This document shows, piece by piece, positions 44,496 through 53,200 of a stretch of 64,000 bases of DNA. The first letter of the stretch is position 1; each line of letters opens with the position of its first letter. A program made the position numbers and the translations under genes. This DNA is from Bacillus sp. AFS029637 (GTDB lineage Bacteria; Bacillota; Bacilli; Bacillales; Bacillaceae_G). Below the pieces are notes generated by a model, which was not told the DNA's origin, made no database searches, and worked only from the letters and a program-made list of their open reading frames with translations. Where the stretch lies: contig NZ_NUPZ01000054.1 in the NCBI RefSeq assembly GCF_002584985.1, positions 54,970 to 118,969 of the forward strand, written 5' to 3'.

Positions 44496-45275
44496 CTATT
44501 TCACTTTAGAATGTTGTTTTTGATAACAAGCAAAATATGCAAACCCAACAAACCCAGCTCCTCCAATTACATTCCCAATAAAAACAGGAACAAAGTTCTT
44601 AACAAGGTCTATCCACGTTAGATGGCCTGCAAAAATAACTGCTGAGATGACAAACATATTTGCCACTACTTGCTGAAATCCAATTACAACAAACGCCATA
44701 ATTGGAATCCATATTCCAACTATCTTTCCGACCAAATCACTCGTCCCATAAGCAAGCCAAAGTGCCAGGCAAACGAGCCAATTACAACCAATTGCTAAAA
44801 TTAAAGTTCTCTCAAATGATTCATGTAACTTTCCTTCCGCTATCGCTATCGTTTTATTTAAATAATCTCCCTCTGTTAATCCACCAAGATGCCCAAAACA
44901 ATATGCAACGAAAATAGCTCCAACAAAATTCATAAGAGTAACCCAAACCCAGTTATTTAGTACATTTACCAATGTAATTTTCTTTGCATAAAGCGCCATA
45001 GACAATGACATCATATTTCCGGTAATTAATTCTCCTCCTGCTAATACTACGAGCATGAGTCCAAAAGGAAAAACCGCGCCTCCTAAAATATTCACCAAAC
45101 TCCCCCAGCGCTCAGGTAAATTACCTAAAACTCGAATGTTAAGTAAACAGCCAAATGAAATAAACGCGCCTCCTAAAAAACCGAGAATAAGCATTGCTGG
45201 CAGCGTCTGACTCACTTTTTGAACACCGGCCTCAATTACGAGTTCAGCAATTTGTTCCGGTTTATGAAATGCCAT
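44496..45275 (-). CDS. Formate/nitrite channel, FNT family
   Basis: This protein of about 259 residues has six helices with the FNT motifs FGLMLVVLAGGELITGNMM (L5-type signature), NWVWVTLMNFVGAIFVAY, AIGCNWLVCLALWLAYG and VIGFQQVVANMFVI. FNT channels are pentameric and pass formate, nitrite or hydrosulfide. The adjacent formate dehydrogenase and molybdopterin genes point to formate (inference). ATG 45275 follows a perfect GGAGG site. It heads the moeB-moeA-moaE-moaD run. Confidence 0.88.
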   Translation of the reverse strand: MAFHKPEQIAELVIEAGVQKVSQTLPAMLILGFLGGAFISFGCLLNIRVLGNLPERWGSLVNILGGAVFPFGLMLVVLAGGELITGNMMSLSMALYAKKITLVNVLNNWVWVTLMNFVGAIFVAYCFGHLGGLTEGDYLNKTIAIAEGKLHESFERTLILAIGCNWLVCLALWLAYGTSDLVGKIVGIWIPIMAFVVIGFQQVVANMFVISAVIFAGHLTWIDLVKNFVPVFIGNVIGGAGFVGFAYFACYQKQHSKVK

Positions 45276-45305
45276 TACTAATTCCTCCATTTTCTCCACA
45301 TAAAA

Positions 45306-45354
45306 AAGCAGCTTCAAAAAACCTATTTAAAATAAAGGTTTTTGAATGCTGCTT
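45306..45354 (-). terminator. Terminator-like hairpin between moaA and the formate channel gene
   Basis: A stem of about 19 bp (AAGCAGC plus a TTCAAAAAACC extension) is followed by TTTTTT on the minus strand. It may end the moaA transcript or attenuate the FNT gene. Confidence 0.7.
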
Positions 45355-45466
45355 AATCTCTCTGCACATTTTTTACAGAAATATCAATCATCACTTTTAC
45401 TATCAAATAGAAAATCTACAATTCTTGCACACTTTCCATTTTTCACTATTATGTCAGCTTTCTATA

Positions 45467-46483
45467 TTAACCACCGATATGTGACATTTCAATTTTAGGC
45501 ATAGGTTTTTTGTTACTGTTACTTAAGCGTTCATCTGAATAGCGATCTTCTCGATTATTCCATATATCGCGCACTACATCTGTAATTTCTTCGTCAGTAT
45601 ACCCAAATCGAAGTAATTCTCTCAAATCATTTCCTTTAGAAGCGAACAAACAAGTATACAATTTCCCTTCCGCAGAAATGCGAGCTCTCGTACACGATGA
45701 ACAGAAAGAATCTGTTACAGATGAAATGATTCCAATCTCCTCATCGCTTCCAATATAACGATAACGAGTAGCAACCTCACCAGCATAATTCGCTTCTATC
45801 CGTTCTAATGGCATAATTTTATGAATGGCATCTACTATTTCTTGTTTAGAGACGACCTCTTTTAACTCCCAGCCGTTATAATTTCCAACGTCCATATATT
45901 CAATAAAACGAAGAATATGTTTATTTTCTTTAAAATATTGTGCCATCTGCAAAATATCTTGTTCATTTTTTCCCTTTTGCACGACCATATTTATTTTAAT
46001 TTTCATACCAACTTCAGCCGCAGCCTGTATGCCTTCAAGAACTTTTTGTACTTTGCTTCTATTCCCATTTAAATAGAAAAAACGCTCTTCTTCTAAGGAA
46101 TCTAAACTAACTGTCACACGTGATAACCCCGCTTTATATAAATCAGGCGCAAATTTTTTAAGTAACGATCCATTTGTTGTTAAACCGATATCCTCCACAC
46201 CGTCTATTTTATGAAGCCGCTCGATAAGCTCTGGAAGCCCTCTTCGAAGTAACGGTTCCCCTCCTGTGATTCGTAACTTTCTCACGCCTAAAGAAACGAA
46301 AATACGGGTTATCCTTTCAATTTCATCAAAAGATAAAATTTTATCATTAGACAAAAACGAGTAATCAGGACCAAATATTTCTTCTGGCATACAATATCGG
46401 CACCGAAAATTACAGCGATCAGTAACTGAAATACGTAAATCCTTTAACGGACGTTGCAATTTGTCTAATGTAACTGATTTCAT
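45467..46483 (-). CDS. moaA: GTP 3',8-cyclase MoaA
   Basis: This protein of about 338 residues is a radical SAM enzyme with [12 protein letters not shown] at the N-terminus, TGGEPLLR for SAM binding, the C-terminal cluster ligands [20 protein letters not shown] and a final SHIGG tail, as required for MoaA activity. It catalyses the first step of molybdopterin synthesis with MoaC, which is not in the window. The second ATG (46483) has GAGG 8 nt ahead; the first lies too close. It follows fdhD by 10-16 nt. Confidence 0.92.
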   Translation of the reverse strand: MKSVTLDKLQRPLKDLRISVTDRCNFRCRYCMPEEIFGPDYSFLSNDKILSFDEIERITRIFVSLGVRKLRITGGEPLLRRGLPELIERLHKIDGVEDIGLTTNGSLLKKFAPDLYKAGLSRVTVSLDSLEEERFFYLNGNRSKVQKVLEGIQAAAEVGMKIKINMVVQKGKNEQDILQMAQYFKENKHILRFIEYMDVGNYNGWELKEVVSKQEIVDAIHKIMPLERIEANYAGEVATRYRYIGSDEEIGIISSVTDSFCSSCTRARISAEGKLYTCLFASKGNDLRELLRFGYTDEEITDVVRDIWNNREDRYSDERLSNSNKKPMPKIEMSHIGG

Positions 46484-46499
46484 CTTCATTGCCTCACTT

Positions 46500-47300
46500 T
46501 TACTTTTTTATATTTAAAACACGTTCTGGATGCGTATATACATTTAAAGACTGATTACGAATAAACCCTATTGTAGTAATGCCTAACTCTTCTGCTAGCT
46601 GCAACGCCAACTCAGTTGGAGCTGATTTTGACAGGATAATTTCACAACCAATCTTTGCAACTTTCAATAATATTTCCGAAGAAATACGACCACTGAAAAC
46701 AATGATTTTATCCTTTATCGAAATATTATTTTTTAAACAATAACCGTAAATTTTATCTAGTGCATTATGCCTACCAATATCCATTCGACTTAAAATAATA
46801 CCATTTACATCGCATAAAGCTGCATTATGAACCCCGCCTGTATGACGAAACGTATCCGCAGATTGTTGCATCTCATTCATTAATCGGAAGCAATCTTCCA
46901 CACCAACCTGTACATGGACACCATTCATTTTCTTTGCGCTTAGTGCATCGTTTGCAAAAACAAATCCTTGTCTACTCATACCACAACACGACGTAATATA
47001 ACGTTTGTTTTGCATTTGTTCGTAATACGGGTTTACTTTTGTCGTCGTTACATGTACAAATCCTTCTTTTTCCTGTATCCATATGTCATCAATCTCTTCA
47101 TACTTCCGAATGATTCCTTCAGATGCTAGGAAGCCTATTACCATATCTTCTATATATTCTGGAGTACTAACCATTGTAACAAACTCCTGTCCGTTCATTT
47201 TAATCGTGACTGGAAACTCTGTTACAATGCTGTCCTCTGTATGCTTAAATGCCCCTTGTTCATAACGGAAAACTTCTCTTTCTACCTGTATCGGTTTCAC
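46500..47300 (-). CDS. fdhD: Formate dehydrogenase sulfurtransferase FdhD
   Basis: This 266-residue protein has the FdhD features [42 protein letters not shown] (the reactive-cysteine loop, here Cys-Cys rather than CxxC), [13 protein letters not shown] and [18 protein letters not shown]. It passes sulfur from a cysteine desulfurase to the molybdenum cofactor of formate dehydrogenase. The start is GTG with GGAAGGG ahead. Its place between the dehydrogenase genes and moaA supports the role. Confidence 0.9.
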   Translation of the reverse strand: MKPIQVEREVFRYEQGAFKHTEDSIVTEFPVTIKMNGQEFVTMVSTPEYIEDMVIGFLASEGIIRKYEEIDDIWIQEKEGFVHVTTTKVNPYYEQMQNKRYITSCCGMSRQGFVFANDALSAKKMNGVHVQVGVEDCFRLMNEMQQSADTFRHTGGVHNAALCDVNGIILSRMDIGRHNALDKIYGYCLKNNISIKDKIIVFSGRISSEILLKVAKIGCEIILSKSAPTELALQLAEELGITTIGFIRNQSLNVYTHPERVLNIKK

Positions 47301-47316
47301 GATCAGTACCCTTCCC

Positions 47317-47661
47317 TCACGTTATATTTTTATCAAAAACAAACACAGAAACTGCGATATCTTCTTCTACTTTCATATCTGAAAATAGATTCACTAATTT
47401 CGCTCCTACAAGTTCCTCCAAATGTTCACCTGAATTTGCAGCATACACTTCTTGAATCATTTTCGTTCTAGCCATATGAACCATTTCCGCACCATCCATC
47501 GTACTGGAAATAAATTTTTCAGTAGGTGTTAAATTTCCATAAAGAGTTGCAATAGCCATATTTTCAGCAAATACAGTATGAATTCGTTCCGGTCCTTTTC
47601 CGAAAAGTTCCTTTCGAAGTTTTCGTATCATATCATTAAATTCATGTACTTTTTTTGACAT
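47317..47661 (-). CDS. DUF2294 family protein
   Basis: This 114-residue protein has the DUF2294 pattern: IRKLRKELFGKGPERIHTVF, LTPTEKFISSTMDGAEMVHM and LEELVGAKLVNLFSDMKVEE. The family is often found near molybdoenzyme or hydrogenase genes, but its function is unknown. It lies 16 nt before fdhD and probably shares its transcript. The residue pattern suggests a soluble alpha/beta protein. Confidence 0.8.
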   Translation of the reverse strand: MSKKVHEFNDMIRKLRKELFGKGPERIHTVFAENMAIATLYGNLTPTEKFISSTMDGAEMVHMARTKMIQEVYAANSGEHLEELVGAKLVNLFSDMKVEEDIAVSVFVFDKNIT

Positions 47662-47719
47662 ACAATCATACCCCCAAAAACACTCATTTTACTTTCATAT
47701 ATATTTTACCAAAATGACC

Positions 47720-47766
47720 CTTTCATCCAAACTATTTTGTACAAACATTTGGACGAAAAGGTTCAC
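47720..47766 (-). repeat. Imperfect hairpin between the DUF1641 and DUF2294 genes
   Basis: ACCCTTTCATCCAAA pairs with TTTGGACGAAAAGGT with a few mismatches. No T-run follows on the minus strand, so it is more likely a processing or stability element than a terminator. Confidence 0.4.
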
Positions 47767-47776
47767 TTTTTGAAGC

Positions 47777-48259
47777 TTATTCGTCTTTTAATCCTTTACC
47801 CATACCTTTTAAGAAATGGAGACCAAAACCAATAGCCCGATTAATATCTGGATCTTTCAATACCTTCATAAGATCGAATACCCCTACTTTTTTATTACTT
47901 TCTAGATGTTCATTACCTTCTTCCAGTCCTACTAATAAACTAGCTATAAGTTTTTTCGTAAGCTCTGGGTCAAGTTCTGTTAAAGCCCCTGCAGCACCCA
48001 TCATATTATTAATTAAATTTGTAACAGGTTCACGAGTTACTTGACCGAGGACAATCTTTGCGATTGGTTCTTTCGCTTTCAACATAGAATTTGCTGCTTC
48101 TAGCATGCCAATATCATTCAATTCCCCTACTATATTAAACATTTGATTTAGAGCTTCTTCATTACTAGTTAGAAGTTCTTTTAAATCATCTAACTTTTGC
48201 TGTTTTATTTCTTCCTCAGTTTGTTCTTGTCTTTGAATCGTTTTAATAGGTGCAGCCAT
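47777..48259 (-). CDS. DUF1641 protein associated with formate dehydrogenase (YrhD-like)
   Basis: This 160-residue protein has the DUF1641 motif near the C-terminus: VFDLMKVLKDPDINRAIGFG followed by LHFLKGMGKGL. In Bacillus this family (YrhD) is encoded next to formate dehydrogenase, as here (15 nt after its stop). Its role may be membrane attachment or quinone-side electron transfer, but that is inference. The N-terminus is charged and helical. Confidence 0.85.
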   Translation of the reverse strand: MAAPIKTIQRQEQTEEEIKQQKLDDLKELLTSNEEALNQMFNIVGELNDIGMLEAANSMLKAKEPIAKIVLGQVTREPVTNLINNMMGAAGALTELDPELTKKLIASLLVGLEEGNEHLESNKKVGVFDLMKVLKDPDINRAIGFGLHFLKGMGKGLKDE

Positions 48260-48274
48260 ATTCTTTTCTCCTCC

Positions 48275-51214
48275 CTACTTATCCGTTAAATGCACATACC
48301 CTGGACGTGCCCACTTACGATTAACCTCAATACCTGCTTGAGGATGACGCTTTTTATTTCGTGGGTTCGCTTTTGGCATCGGATTTTCGCCATCAACTTC
48401 TAACACTTCCATACGTACTTTCGTTTGTTTATACGCAGGTGTATTCGTACGCGTATCAACAGCAGGACCAGTTAAGAAATTGATTGCCGATTCATTATCT
48501 GTAGAGTTCATTGGTAAATATAACTCGTTCGCTTTTACACGGTCTGTTACGAGTGCACGTAATTTTAATGCTCCAAAAGGAGAGACAAGACGAACTAATG
48601 AACCTGTTTTCACTCCACGTTCTTTTGCAAGTTCTGGAGAAACTTCAACGAAAACACCAGGTACTTTCGTTTGAATACCTGTTGATTTATTTGTCATATT
48701 CCCTTCATGGAAATGTTCAAGCATACGACCGTTATTAATGTGAAGATCGAACTCAGCTGGAAACTCAGCTGGACGTACCCAGTCAGCAATAGCAAAACGA
48801 GCTTTTTTATCTGGGAAGTTAAATCCATCTTGGAACAGAAGCGGTGTATTCGTGCCCTCAAAACTTCCCCAATGGAAACTATTCCATCCTTCCAGTACTT
48901 CATAGCTTGCTTGTGAAAATAGTGGTGATAAACTTGCCATTTCAGCAAAGATTTCACTTGGGTGGCTATAATTCCAGTTTGCACCTAATTTATTCGCAAC
49001 CTCCTGCACGATCCACCAGTCTGGCTTCGCATCTCCAAGCGTAGGAAGAACTTGATATAGTCTTTGTACACGGCGCTCCGTATTTGTGAAAGTACCTTCT
49101 TTCTCAAGAGATGGCGCTGCGGGCAATACAACATCTGCATATTGAGCAGTTTTAGAAAGGAAAATATCTTGCACAACGAAGAAATCAAGGCTTGATAACA
49201 CTTCATGTACATGGTTCGCATTAGAGTCTACAAGAGCCATATCCTCTCCGACAAGATACATAGCTTTCATTTTTCCTTCGTCAATTGCGCGAAGCATTTC
49301 AATATTATTAAGGCCCGGTTCACTATTAATTTTCACTCCGTAAGCCATTTCAAATTTCGCACGTTCCATATCGTTAGTAACGTGCTGATATCCTGGAAGC
49401 CATCCTGGTAAAGTACCCATATCGCAAGCACCTTGTACGTTATTATGACCTCGAAGTGGGTATGCACCTGCTCCTGAACGACGATAGTTCCCTGTTGCAA
49501 GAAGTAAGTTTGAAATCGCAGCGGAAGTATCAGAACCGCCTGTATTTTGCGTTACACCCATACCCCAAAGGATACATGTACCATCTGCGTCACGAATCAT
49601 TTCAGCCATTTGAATAAGTGTTTCTTTTGAAATGCCTGTCACTTCTTCTGCATATTCAAGCGTATATTCTTTCAAACTCTCTTTGAAATCTTCAAAGAAG
49701 TTTACGTTCTCATCAATGAATTGTTGATCGTGCCAACCTTGTTCAATCATATATTTCGTAACAGCCATTAGCCACACTTGGTCTGTTCCTTGTTTTGGAC
49801 TAACAAAGACGTCTGAACGCTCTGCCATTTCTGTTTTACGAAGATCAGCCACAATTAACTTTTGTCCGTGTAATTTATGCGCACGTTTAATACGTGTAGC
49901 TAAAACAGGATGACCTTCTGTCGGATTACAACCTACAATAATAACAAGACCAGATTGTGCAATATCTTTAATCGTTCCTGCATCACCACCCATACCAATT
50001 GTACGGAATAATCCGTCCGTCGCTGGTGATTGACAATAACGTGAACAGTTATCAATATTGTTCGTTTCAAATACTTGTCGAGCTAATTTTTGAATAACAT
50101 AATTGTCTTCATTTGTAATTTTAGATGAAGAAATAAAGCCGATAGCGTCTTTACCGTGCTCTTCTTTAATGGATCCTAATTTACTTGCAACTACATTCAA
50201 TGCTTCTTCCCATGTAGATTCAACAAACGTTCCATTTTTACGAATTAAAGGTTTCGTAATTCGTTCTTTAGAATTTACGAAATCCCAACCGAATTTCCCT
50301 TTTACACAAGTGGAAATGGCGTTAACTGGCGCATCTGAAGATGGCTGTACTTTAAGGATTTTACGCCCTTTCGTCCACACTTCAAATGAACAACCAACGC
50401 CACAAAATGTACATACTGTTTTCGTTTTCTTCGTACGAGTATCACGCATGGCCGCTTCCACTTCTGATACCGCAAAAATACCACTATATCCAGGCTCAAC
50501 TTCTTTAATAAGATCAACCATCGGTTCAAGAATGTCTGGCTTTAATCCCGTCATAAATCCAGCTTCACCGAGCATTGTTTTCTCCATTAAAGCGTTACAT
50601 GGACAAATGGTTACACATTGACCACAGCTCACGCATGAAGAATCATTAATATTTACTCCTTCATCCCAAATAACTCGCGGACGTTCCGCTTCCCAATCTA
50701 TTGATAACGTTTCATTTACTTGTAAGTTTTGACATACCTCAACACATTGACCACATGCGATACATTGATTTGGGTCATAACGATAAAACGGATGCGTCAT
50801 ATCCACTTCACTTACATCTACTTTTGGCTCGTAAGGATATTTTTGATGTTCAATCTCCATTAACTCTGCTGTATTATGCAATTTACAGTTCCCATTGTTG
50901 TTGTCACATACCGTACAGTATAATAAATGATTTTCTAATAACCGATCCATCGCCTCTGTTTGCGCTTCTTTCGCACGACCAGAAGCCAGTTCAATATTCA
51001 TACCGTCCGTGACCACCGCCGAACAAGAACGCATTAATTTTCCGTCAACTTCTACAATACAAGTGTCACATGTTTGAATAGGATCTACTTCTGGCACGTA
51101 ACAAATTTGCGGATGTTCAATCCCATTTCCATTAATAACACTCAATATTGTTGAACCGGGCTCCGCTGTATACTTTTTTCCGTCAATTGTAATATGAACC
51201 ATGTTGTTATTCAT
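48275..51214 (-). CDS. fdhF: Formate dehydrogenase alpha subunit, NAD-type layout with Cys at the active site
   Basis: This protein of about 979 residues begins with a 2Fe-2S domain (Cys38, Cys49, Cys52, Cys64), then a His-Cys3 cluster region, two ferredoxin clusters (CIACGQCVEVCQN, CVSCGQCVTICPC), the 4Fe-4S of the molybdopterin domain (CTFCGVGC...CVKGKFG) and the catalytic domain with NCSRYCQSPATDGL. The active-site residue is Cys, not selenocysteine. The C-terminal beta-barrel (DLHINNGRMLEHFHEGNMTN) binds the second MGD. It resembles B. subtilis YrhE. ATG 51214 has GGGGGAAAG ahead; an upstream start would run through the leader hairpin. Confidence 0.92.
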   Translation of the reverse strand: MNNNMVHITIDGKKYTAEPGSTILSVINGNGIEHPQICYVPEVDPIQTCDTCIVEVDGKLMRSCSAVVTDGMNIELASGRAKEAQTEAMDRLLENHLLYCTVCDNNNGNCKLHNTAELMEIEHQKYPYEPKVDVSEVDMTHPFYRYDPNQCIACGQCVEVCQNLQVNETLSIDWEAERPRVIWDEGVNINDSSCVSCGQCVTICPCNALMEKTMLGEAGFMTGLKPDILEPMVDLIKEVEPGYSGIFAVSEVEAAMRDTRTKKTKTVCTFCGVGCSFEVWTKGRKILKVQPSSDAPVNAISTCVKGKFGWDFVNSKERITKPLIRKNGTFVESTWEEALNVVASKLGSIKEEHGKDAIGFISSSKITNEDNYVIQKLARQVFETNNIDNCSRYCQSPATDGLFRTIGMGGDAGTIKDIAQSGLVIIVGCNPTEGHPVLATRIKRAHKLHGQKLIVADLRKTEMAERSDVFVSPKQGTDQVWLMAVTKYMIEQGWHDQQFIDENVNFFEDFKESLKEYTLEYAEEVTGISKETLIQMAEMIRDADGTCILWGMGVTQNTGGSDTSAAISNLLLATGNYRRSGAGAYPLRGHNNVQGACDMGTLPGWLPGYQHVTNDMERAKFEMAYGVKINSEPGLNNIEMLRAIDEGKMKAMYLVGEDMALVDSNANHVHEVLSSLDFFVVQDIFLSKTAQYADVVLPAAPSLEKEGTFTNTERRVQRLYQVLPTLGDAKPDWWIVQEVANKLGANWNYSHPSEIFAEMASLSPLFSQASYEVLEGWNSFHWGSFEGTNTPLLFQDGFNFPDKKARFAIADWVRPAEFPAEFDLHINNGRMLEHFHEGNMTNKSTGIQTKVPGVFVEVSPELAKERGVKTGSLVRLVSPFGALKLRALVTDRVKANELYLPMNSTDNESAINFLTGPAVDTRTNTPAYKQTKVRMEVLEVDGENPMPKANPRNKKRHPQAGIEVNRKWARPGYVHLTDK

Positions 51215-51244
51215 GGTCTTTCCCCCTTTTTGAGAATAAAAAAA

Positions 51245-51301
51245 ACTCCACCACGAAAATATACGCACCACATTTTGGGCACGCTATCATCATGGTGGAG
51301 T
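51245..51301 (-). promoter_or_regulatory. Terminator-like leader hairpin of the fdhF gene
   Basis: A perfect 9-bp stem (ACTCCACCA / TGGTGGAGT) is followed by eight T residues on the minus strand, 30 nt before the fdhF start. The loop of 39 nt contains a 28-codon frame beginning MMIACPKCGAYIFVV whose stop overlaps the fdhF ATG. This looks like a transcription attenuator. Confidence 0.6.
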
Positions 51302-51401
51302 AGTTTATTAGCAAATCTTGCTAAAATACCAATCCATTTATTCATAAATAAAACGATAGATTCATAACAGGTCATATCACGATTCCATCTTTAACACTAT
51401 G

Positions 51402-51430
51402 ATTATAGCGTTAAAACTAAAAATATACAA
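51402..51430 (-). promoter_or_regulatory. SigmaA-type promoter of the formate dehydrogenase operon
   Basis: TTGTAT and a perfect TATAAT, 17 nt apart on the minus strand, would start a leader of about 180 nt that contains the hairpin. Confidence 0.65.
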
Positions 51431-51497
51431 TATAAAATTTAAATTACGCATATGTCCGCATGGAACTATCCATAATAACCCATATAAAGTGAAACTT

Positions 51498-51637
51498 TAA
51501 TCAGCGGGGGTTCGTTCATCCCCCACTGATTATTAGCCTTCACCAATCGGACTTTTATGGGCAGCACGCCCACCTAACTTCTTTGCTTTCGCTGAATTTT
51601 GAGGTGGGGTCTTACTGCCTACAAATAGTGGGATAAT
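51498..51637 (-). repeat. bcr1-type intergenic repeat
   Basis: Read on the minus strand, it starts ATTATCCCACTATTTGTAGG and continues through CCCACCTCAAAATTCAGCG and AAGTCCGATTGGTG to a terminal hairpin (AATCAGTGGGGG and its near-complement, positions 51499-51531). This is the cereus-group bcr1 pattern as I recall it. Its left end matches the element at 5870-5968. Confidence 0.75.
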
Positions 51638-51661
51638 ACATAACAAGGGGTAAGCAAACAA

Positions 51662-53200
51662 ATGGGGTCTTATAACAAATGGATACGTGGAGAAAAATCT
51701 TTTTCCGCACAAGAGCAAGCTAATCATACATTAAGTAAACCTATTTCTTCTTCTCTTCCACTTAATCTAAAGCACTTGTCCAAATTGTTTAGCGGTATTC
51801 CAGAATTAATTACACGCACTTTCCCGTTAAAAAACGGACAAGAAGCTGCACTTATATATATGGAAGGACTTGTAGATAAAACTGTTATTAACGTAGACAT
51901 TCTTCGTCCTCTCTTATTTAAAGAATGGAATGAGGACGATTTTTGGGAATCCTCTGTTTCTATTGGAAATATTACAAAGGTTCAACAGTGGACAGACATT
52001 GAACAGTCCATTTTACATGGCAAAAGCATTTTATTTATAAATGGGCAAGCATCCGCTTTAAAGCTTGATACGCAAGCGGCGCCAAAAAGGAGTATTGAAG
52101 AACCTACAACAGAGAGCTCCATAAAAAGCTCTCATGAAGGATTTAATGAAGTAGCAAGCGACAGTCTCGCTCTTATTCGTCGATATATTCCAAATCGAGA
52201 ATTGAAAGTGAAAGAATTCACTGTTGGCGAACGAGCAACTTCAAAAGTTTTTTTGCTTTATCTAGCAGATGTCGCGAACGAAGATGTCGTACAAGAAATG
52301 GCATCCCGTATCGAGTCAATAAAAGTAGATGCCATTATTACTACCGGTGAATTAGAGGGGTTTGTTGAAGATAACTCCTATACTCTCTTTCCACAATTAT
52401 CAATAACTGAACGCCCTGACACAACGGCCCATCACATTCTGGATGGACGAATTGCTGTTGTTGTAGATCGCTCACCAGGCGTATTAATTGGTCCTATGAC
52501 TTTTTCATCTTTTTTTCAGACGATAGATGATTATAGTTTTAGACCAATGATCCCATCTTTTATACGACTCCTTCGTTTCACCGGATTATTTATTGCAATT
52601 TTTGCTCCCGCTCTTTATATTGCTATGATTTCTTTTCATTATGAAGTCATTCCACTGAAGTTATTATTAACAATTGGAGAATCTCGAGCTAAAATCCCTT
52701 TCCCTCCTATACTTGAAGCACTACTGATGGAATTAGTACTCGAAATGCTTCGTGAAGCCGCAGTTCGGCTTCCTGGTCCCGTTGGACAAACAATCGGGGT
52801 CGTAGGAGGAATTGTAATCGGACAAGCTGCAGTTCAAGCAGGAATAGTAAGTAACGTTATGGTTATCGTCGTATCGATTACTGCGGTTGCTTCTTTCATT
52901 ATCCCTAACCTGGAGATGTCTGCAGGAATTCGGCTCCTTCGATTCCCAATGATGATGATTGCTTCTTTATTTGGTGTCATTGGCATTATGGTTGGGATGG
53001 CAATCATCATTATTCATATTCTTTCTATGGAATCTCTCGGTGTTCCTTATGGTAGTCCTTTTTCTCCGTTATTTGCTTCGGATTTAAAAGATATTCTTGT
53101 ACGTTTACCATGGAAAATAATGAAGAAACGCCCACTATCCCTTAACTTAAAACAAGACAATCGACAACCGGATATAGAGGAAATGGAGGAAGATAAGTGA
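51662..53200 (+). CDS. Germinant receptor A subunit (GerA family)
   Basis: This 512-residue protein has an N-terminal hydrophilic domain (residues 1-300, with ALIRRYIPNRELKVKEFTVG and DGRIAVVVDRSPGVLIGPMT), then five or six membrane helices with ESRAKIPFPPILEALLMELV and REAAVRLPGPVGQTIGVVGG, and a short cytoplasmic tail. This is the pattern of GerAA/GerKA/GerLA. It senses nutrients with B and C subunits in the spore inner membrane. I cannot tell which of the cereus-group receptors (GerG, I, K, L, Q, R, S) this is. GGGGTAAG lies before the ATG. Confidence 0.9.
   Translation: MGSYNKWIRGEKSFSAQEQANHTLSKPISSSLPLNLKHLSKLFSGIPELITRTFPLKNGQEAALIYMEGLVDKTVINVDILRPLLFKEWNEDDFWESSVSIGNITKVQQWTDIEQSILHGKSILFINGQASALKLDTQAAPKRSIEEPTTESSIKSSHEGFNEVASDSLALIRRYIPNRELKVKEFTVGERATSKVFLLYLADVANEDVVQEMASRIESIKVDAIITTGELEGFVEDNSYTLFPQLSITERPDTTAHHILDGRIAVVVDRSPGVLIGPMTFSSFFQTIDDYSFRPMIPSFIRLLRFTGLFIAIFAPALYIAMISFHYEVIPLKLLLTIGESRAKIPFPPILEALLMELVLEMLREAAVRLPGPVGQTIGVVGGIVIGQAAVQAGIVSNVMVIVVSITAVASFIIPNLEMSAGIRLLRFPMMMIASLFGVIGIMVGMAIIIIHILSMESLGVPYGSPFSPLFASDLKDILVRLPWKIMKKRPLSLNLKQDNRQPDIEEMEEDK

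Noticed and set aside
48275-51214. A selenocysteine-containing formate dehydrogenase
   Set aside because: The active-site codon is TGC (Cys) in the SRYCQSPATDG motif and the frame has no internal TGA.
51214-51301. A molybdenum-cofactor riboswitch in the fdhF leader
   Set aside because: Only a single simple hairpin with a T-run is visible. I do not see the multi-stem Moco aptamer, so I call it a terminator-like leader only.
51533-51727. A 64-codon minus-strand frame ending with a KTPPQNSAKAKKLGG-type tail
   Set aside because: The C-terminal half is a translation of the bcr1 repeat, and the frame overlaps the start of the germinant receptor gene.
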